A stretch of 64,000 bases of DNA from Craterostigma plantagineum (Eukaryota; Streptophyta; Magnoliopsida; Lamiales; Linderniaceae). This document shows positions 58,491-64,000 of this stretch, piece by piece. The DNA is taken from contig JAPQWV010000012.1 in NCBI GenBank assembly GCA_027422505.1, positions 21,178,001 through 21,242,000 of the forward strand, read 5' to 3'. The first letter of the stretch is position 1. Each line of letters starts with the position of its first letter. A model generated the notes under the pieces. It worked only from the letters and a program-made list of their open reading frames with translations. It was not told the DNA's origin and ran no database searches. The translations under genes and the position numbers were made by a program.

Positions 58491-60201
58491 CAGTGGTAAA
58501 TAGAATAACAACTATAAATTTCAAATTTATATTGGAGCAATATATTTGAACTGTTTTGCGTAGTTATGCTAATTTATTCTGGTTTCCTTACGTGAATACG
58601 CAATTACCCTTGGTTTGTAAGAAACGTTTAAAACTTGTGAGATACAGCGCATAGCCCATATGACAAAGCGCCAATTTTGTCAAAACACAGTATTAGATGG
58701 ATTCAAGATATATAGACCGGGCCGGGTTGTTAATGAGGATTTGGAGGATCTGCTGTCGCAATGGCATAGTTTCCCACCAATGAAGCAAAGGTGAGCGGCT
58801 TAAAGGAAGGAGCTACAAATGCATGCACATTCAGCCCATCACAGACATAGTTGCAGATCCGAAAATCCCACGTTGTTCATTGATTAATCTCTTGCTGATG
58901 AGATGTATACGAACCTCTCTTAAGGCAAGTATTTTCTTTGGCATGTTTCTATTTCTTTCTTCACATGAATGTAGCACAAGTAACTTCATTAAATTTGAAC
59001 TGCTCATCTTTGTTTATCATTATTTAATATTTTATCAATTATAGATCCAAACATGTGAGTTCGATTTTCTCATAATCAGTTTTTATTAATTAGCCCACGA
59101 TCTAGAGCCCGCTGATGTTCGCTTCTTTTATATTCTTCATGGTAATGCTTCTTTTGTAGTACTGCTGGTAGGCTTATTTATGTAGTTGCTCGATATATTC
59201 ACATGATTATGAGGTTTTGAGCATTGGATCCATGTACGATGTATTGTGGCCAGATTCTTTAGTGCAAATAAACGAGGAATATTGATAATCTGATCATACG
59301 ATCGAGAGATTAAGTTCAAATAGCTGCATTCGCTGGTCAAGTAATTATTCTGGCATTGTATGTCCCCTGACGTAAAATCAAATGCTCCATGTAACTTAGA
59401 GATATTACCTCAACATTGAAAACGTTTAATTGAAGATAGATTCCTTGATATTCTAATCTTATGTTCTTAGGTTGTTGATGTAGGTGTTCTCGAGTTAGAA
59501 AAGATATATTTTCGTTAAAATTCAGTATTTTAATTCCTTAATTTTCTTGAAAGTCAAGTTGAACAGATTTCTTTTCCCTTCAAGGTCAGGAGTTCTTTTC
59601 ATAGCACATAATGCATCAGGTTTTAGATAATTCTTGGAATGTATATCATACATAAGAACACTCTCTCAGTTTGGTGGATAGGTCTATGAGTGGATCAAGT
59701 ATTAATAATGGAGAATTGAAGATAATGCTCCACGGGTCCAGTTATTTTGCATGACAGTTTATATCTTTCACCATATTTCCTAAGTCGGAGGATTAGGGTC
59801 AGGTAGAGCAGATGACTTTCCGCCCGAATTTTAGTGTTACCTCTGCTTGTGGGAGGCACCGGGATACGGAAGACGCTGTTGTGATGCATCCATCATTTTG
59901 TGGCGATATGTCTGTTGGAATTCACTTCTTCAGATTTACGATCATTTTTTTTAATTGAGTAGTAGACAGAGAGTACAATATTAATTCAGTTTTATTCTCA
60001 TAAAGTTTCAACATTTCCTTCATAAAAGAAGGCATTTGTGATCTATGATATGATGATGAATATTTTTTTGCCGGAATACTCGAACAATACATTAAAATTG
60101 TGAACCATGTTTCTTCTTGCATATTGTTTAGGTTCAATATATGGCGTGCCTTTGGCATTATACATTTTTAATAACCGTGCATCGCACGGGCAATAAACTA
60201 G
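58491..60201 (+). mobile_element. Helitron A (5' end not located)
   Basis: The 3' end shows the Helitron signature: hairpin CCGTGC-ATC-GCACGG (60175-60189), then GGCAATAAA and CTAG followed by T. At least 1.7 kb upstream of this end is repeated, inverted, at 60748-64000. No helicase or RPA gene was seen, so it is non-autonomous. The start coordinate given is only where the visible inverted match begins. Confidence 0.75.
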
Positions 60202-60747
60202 TATTATGTATATGTATGTTTTTATGTTAATTTTGTCGGATAAATTTTGCTTTATTAATTAACACCAAGGCTACGTGTGGTTATAATCTATACTCTTTTA
60301 TTAAGTGTCAGGTTGGTGTAAACGGCAAGTTTGGCATGTCAATTAAAATAAAAATAATATATTAAATTAAAAGAAAACCACCCACTATAATATTGTCATA
60401 TTTATCCTTCTAGTAATTATTATATTTAATAAATACTTTTATTATATAACACACATGTATGAATATCAAAGGAGACTAGTACATAAGGCCCACCATAAGA
60501 AATTATAAATCATTTATATAAGGTAACGTGTTAAATTATCTAAAGCCCATTTCCCATCGGGGCTCTTAGTCTTAAAATGCAGACTTCGAATTATAACCAA
60601 ACATTATTTATGGGCATCTTATATATATATTACTTGGGCTTATTAAGGAAACCAAACACCCAACGATGTGAACACAGATTGAAATTAGCCTTGCTCCTCC
60701 CCATCCCTATTAAGCCCATTCAAAAGTTTTATTTAGTAGATTATTCA
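60202..60747. other. Spacer between the two Helitrons
   Basis: 546 bases not part of either Helitron; contains the short repeat at 60287-60479 and otherwise no recognised feature. Confidence 0.6.
60287..60479 (+). repeat. Short Helitron-like repeat, copy 2
   Basis: Begins TCTATACTCTTTTATTAAG after an A and ends GAGACTAG before a T, fitting insertion between A and T. It resembles 18843-19065. The hairpin before CTAG is weak. Confidence 0.45.
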
Positions 60748-61473
60748 CTAGTTTATTGCCCGTGCGATGCACGGTTATTAAAAATGTATAATGCCAAAGG
60801 CACGCCATATATCGAACCTAAACAATATGCAAGAAGAAACATGGTTCACAATTTTAATGTATTGTTCGAGTATTCCGGCAGAAAAATATTCATCATCATA
60901 TCATAGATCACAAATGTCTTCTTTTATGAAGGAAATGTTGAAACTTTATGAGAATAAAACTGAATTAATATTGTACTCTCTGTCTACTACTCAATTAAAA
61001 AAAATGATCGTAAATTTGAATAAGTGAATTCCAACAGACACATCGCCACAAAATGATGGATGCATCACAACAGCGTCTTCCGTATCCCGGCGCCTCCCAC
61101 AAGCAGAGGTAACACTAAAATTCGGGCGGAAAGTCATCTGCTCTACCTGACCCTAATCCTCCGACTTAGGAAATATGGTGAAAGATATAAACTGTCATGC
61201 AAAATAACTGGACCCGTGGAGCATTATCTTCAATTCTCCATTATTAATACTTGATCCACTCACAGACCTATCCACCAAACTGAGAGAGTGTTCTTATGTA
61301 TGATATACATTCCAAGAATTATCTAAAACCTGATGCATTATGTGCTATGAAAAGAATTCCTGACCTTGAAGGGAAAAAGAAATCTGTTCAACTTGACTTA
61401 TACGCTCAAGAAGATTAAGGAATTAAAATACTGAAATTTAACGAAAATATATCTTTTCTAACTCAGGAACACC

Positions 61474-61744
61474 CAGTGACGGACCCAGCTTTCCAGAGCT
61501 GGGGGGTCAAAATTAAATAAGCCCAAACTGAGGGGTCAATCTTTAAATAAATGACTTAAGAAAAACAAAAAAAAGGGATTTTGGGTATTCGAACCCACGT
61601 AAATCGTTCGATGACTTTACCTACGTTGACCATTTCCACCAGACTAAACAATATTATCTGACTTTTGCTATATACCAGCTACTTATGGACATTTTGGCCG
61701 GGGGGTCAATGGCCCCCCCAAGCCCCAACGTAGGTCCGTCCCTG
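61474..61744 (+). mobile_element. hAT-type MITE
   Basis: Ends CAGTGACGGACC and GGTCCGTCCCTG form near-perfect inverted repeats, flanked by the 8-base duplication ggaacacc (61466-61473 and 61745-61752). The 8-base target and CAG...CTG ends are typical of hAT elements. 271 bases, non-coding. Confidence 0.88.
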
Positions 61745-61995
61745 GGAACACCTGTAGCGTATTTTCTTTTATTGGAATACCAAATAATTCGAAAAATAAT
61801 ACAAATTAAACTTAATGAAATTTAACGGGCTCTATCTCTATTTGTTCCTCTGATTCTTCACTTGCATGACTTTTGAAAGACTTTGATCTTGATCTTCCTT
61901 GATTTGGGCCTTCATTGAGTTCCGTCGTGGACCTTTGGGCTTGATCACGAACTTAATACTTGGACTTAGAGGACGTTTGTTTAGCTTTGTAGGCT

Positions 61996-62130
61996 TTTGG
62001 GCTTGATCACGAATAATAGCGAATGTTTCTTCGTGGGCCTTTGGGCTTGATCACGAATAATAGCGAATGTTTCTTCGTGGGCCTTTGGGCTCGATCACGA
62101 ATAATAGCGAACGTTTCTTCGTGGGCCTTT
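61996..62130 (+). repeat. Tandem array, three units of about 45 bases
   Basis: Units share GGGCTTGATCACGAATAATA and GTTTCTTCGTGGGCCT; the third has GGGCTCG. Inside the solo LTR. Confidence 0.85.
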
Positions 62131-62216
62131 GGGCTTAATTACGAAGCTAACACTTGGGCTTGATATTTTCGAGAGGACGGGACTTGGGCCTCGAACCGTA
62201 CACTTCCAAGAGACTA

Positions 62217-62470
62217 GCACGGGTCTTGAGTTTGAACCGCGCGCTTCCAAGAAACTCGCACGGGCTTTCCTCGTTGCAGCCGTACGATTATGAGAAACTC
62301 GCACGGGTCTTGAGCGTTGAACCGCGCGCTTCCAAGAAACTCGCACGGGCTTTCCTCGTTGCAGTCGTACGATTATGAGAAACTCGCACGGGTCTTGAGC
62401 GTTGAACCGCGCGCTTCCAAGAAACTCGCACGGGCTTTCCACGTTGCAACCGTACGATTATGAGAAACTC
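62217..62470 (+). repeat. Tandem array, three units of about 85 bases
   Basis: Each unit has two related halves, both starting ACTCGCACGGG: one continues TCTTGAGCGTTGAACC, the other CTTTCCTCGTTGCAG. The minus-strand open frames here (PVRVS-type repeats) come from this array. Confidence 0.85.
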
Positions 62471-64000
62471 GCACGGGTCTTGATGAACGTCTTCGAATTT
62501 TAACTTGAACACGAAGAACTTCGTTGAGAGAATTTCGAAAGCTTTAAAAGTCTTATATCGTCTCTTGAAGCTCGTGTTTCCTTGAGTGTTTTTTGACTTG
62601 TCATTCTGAATTCTGAAGCCCCATATTTATAGGCGTAGAGAATTCACAATTACGGAAAGCGTAATCCTTTTGGGATGATTTCTTCCATATTTATGCGGAT
62701 TTCATCCATATATGATTTGGTTTTGATTTGATTTGATTTATTCCATATTTGACATATTTGATTTGATCCCTTTACTTATTTAACAAATCCCTACACATAT
62801 TTACCATGTACAGGATTTTGTATAAAAGGAATATATATTATCATATATGATATTAATTTATTAATTAAATAAACTATTTATTAACTTGAGATTAATTTAT
62901 AGATCTCAATAAATAGCAATTTAATTAAATGACTTTATTTAATTTCTTGGAATTATTTCATTAAATCCCAATAATATAAATAGACAATTAATTTTTAATT
63001 GTCTACAACACCTACATCAACAACCTAAGAACATAAGATTAGAATATCAAGGAATCTGTCTTCAATTAAGCGTTTTCAATGTTGAGGTAATATCTCTAAG
63101 TTACATGGAGCATTTGATTTTACGTCAGGGGACATACAATGCCAGAATAATTACTTGACCAGCGAATGCAGCTATTTGAACTTAATCTCTCGATCGTATG
63201 ATCAGATTATCAATATTCCACGTTTATTTGCACTAAAGAATCTGGCCACAATACATCGTACATGGACCCAATGCTCCAAACCTCATAATCATGTGAACAT
63301 ATCGAGCAACATACATACTTTAAAATAAGCCTACCAGCAGTACTACAAAAGAAGCATTACCATGAAGAATATAAAAGAAGCGAACACCGGCGGGCTCTAG
63401 ATCGTGGGCTAATTAATAAAAACTGATTATGAGAAAATCGAACTCACATGTTTGGATCTATAATTAATAAAATATTAAATAATGATAAACAAAGATGAGC
63501 AGTTCCAATTTAATGAAGTTACTTGTGCTACATTCATGTGAAGAAAGAAATAGAAACATGCCAAAGAAAATACTTGCCTTAAGAGAGGTTCGTATACATC
63601 TCATTAGCAAGAGATTAATCAATGAACAACGTGGGATTTTCGGATCTGCAACTATGTCTGTGATGGGCTGAATGTGCATGCATTTGTAGCTCCTTCCTTT
63701 AAGCCGCTCACCTTTGCTTCATTGGTGCGAAACTATGCCATTGCGACAGCAGATCCTCCAAATCCTCATTAACAACCCGGCCGGGTCTATATATCTTGTA
63801 TCCATCTAATACTGTGTTCTGACAAAATTGGCGCTTTGTCATATGGGCTATGCGCTGTATCTCCCAAGTATTAAACGTTTCTTACAAACCAAGGGTAATT
63901 GCGTATTCACGTAAGGAAACCAAAATAAATTAGCATAACTACGCAAAATAGTTCAAATATATTGCTCCAATATAATTTTGAAATTTATAGTTGTTATTCT

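Larger units (their letters stand above)
61753..63007 (+). mobile_element. Solo LTR with internal tandem arrays
   Basis: 1255 bases from TGTAGCG to TCTACA, flanked by acacc (61748-61752 and 63008-63012). It landed in the right-hand target duplication of the hAT MITE, so it is younger than it. It includes two tandem arrays. Its orientation is not certain. Confidence 0.8.
60748..64000 (-). mobile_element. Helitron B, inverted copy, cut by window end
   Basis: Reverse complement of Helitron A with the same CTAG end and hairpin (60760-60774). It stays very similar to A up to the window edge (64000 corresponds to about 58500). A hAT MITE (61474-61744) and a solo LTR (61753-63007) interrupt it. Confidence 0.8.

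Noticed and set aside
59695..60158. Mirrored small proteins at 59.7-60.2 and 60.8-61.3 kb as duplicated genes
   Set aside because: They are duplicated because the Helitrons are; no recognised domain and no splice or promoter support.
62095..62512. Repeat protein with PVRVS/ARASF motifs
   Set aside because: Product of an 85-base tandem array in an LTR; frames shift between units.

Overview
The window reads as gene-poor, transposon-rich nuclear DNA of a flowering plant, most likely a eudicot. The evidence is spliced host genes with GT-AG introns, a chloroplast-type glutathione peroxidase, a plant DUF647 (RUS) protein, and plant transposon families (Cassandra TRIM, Tork-type copia, Tekay chromovirus, Tourist and Stowaway MITEs, Helitrons). 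Only four host genes look intact: a Qa-SNARE of the SYP32/SED5 type (19425-21468, +), a lysine/glutamate-rich protein of unknown function (22273-23801, -), a chloroplast-targeted glutathione peroxidase (49445-51376, +) and a ten-exon RUS4-like DUF647 gene (51585-54643, -). The last two converge tail to tail, with 208 bases between their stop codons.

Layout. 1-9238 is a nest of insertions. A LINE fragment (8964-9238) borders a copia element (3756-8963, -). That copia was invaded by a Ty3/gypsy element (1-3755, -) in its RNase H region and by a complete Cassandra TRIM (7088-8098) in its gag. 9239-18695 is a Tekay-like chromovirus with unusually long LTRs (about 2.4 kb) and a heavily mutated gag-pol. 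19240-24300 holds the SNARE and the unknown gene. 25053-30668 is an inverted-repeat element split by a nearly full-length but defective L1-type LINE (25787-30573, 11-base target duplication). 32031-33941 holds two abutting Tourist-like MITEs and one Stowaway MITE.

34085-51540 is best explained as an old tandem duplication of the glutathione peroxidase locus. The right copy is intact. The left copy is a wreck that has lost its start codons and middle exons. It has swollen from about 3 kb to about 14 kb through a 4.45-kb Mutator-like element made of three tandem-repeat arrays, a copia element inserted in the presumptive TATA box, a 585-base repeat and a 2.1-kb solo LTR. The intact peroxidase carries serine where thioredoxin-dependent plant enzymes have the resolving cysteine.

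54644-64000 is mostly non-coding: a PPR gene relic near 55.2-55.6 kb, then two near-identical Helitrons facing each other tail to tail (3' ends at 60201 and 60748). The right one is interrupted by a hAT MITE, which was itself hit at its border by a solo LTR carrying two tandem arrays.

No prokaryotic-style operon, CRISPR array or tRNA gene was seen. Exon joins were worked out by hand from splice signals, reading frame and remembered family resemblance. Family names rest on recognised motifs, not on a search.
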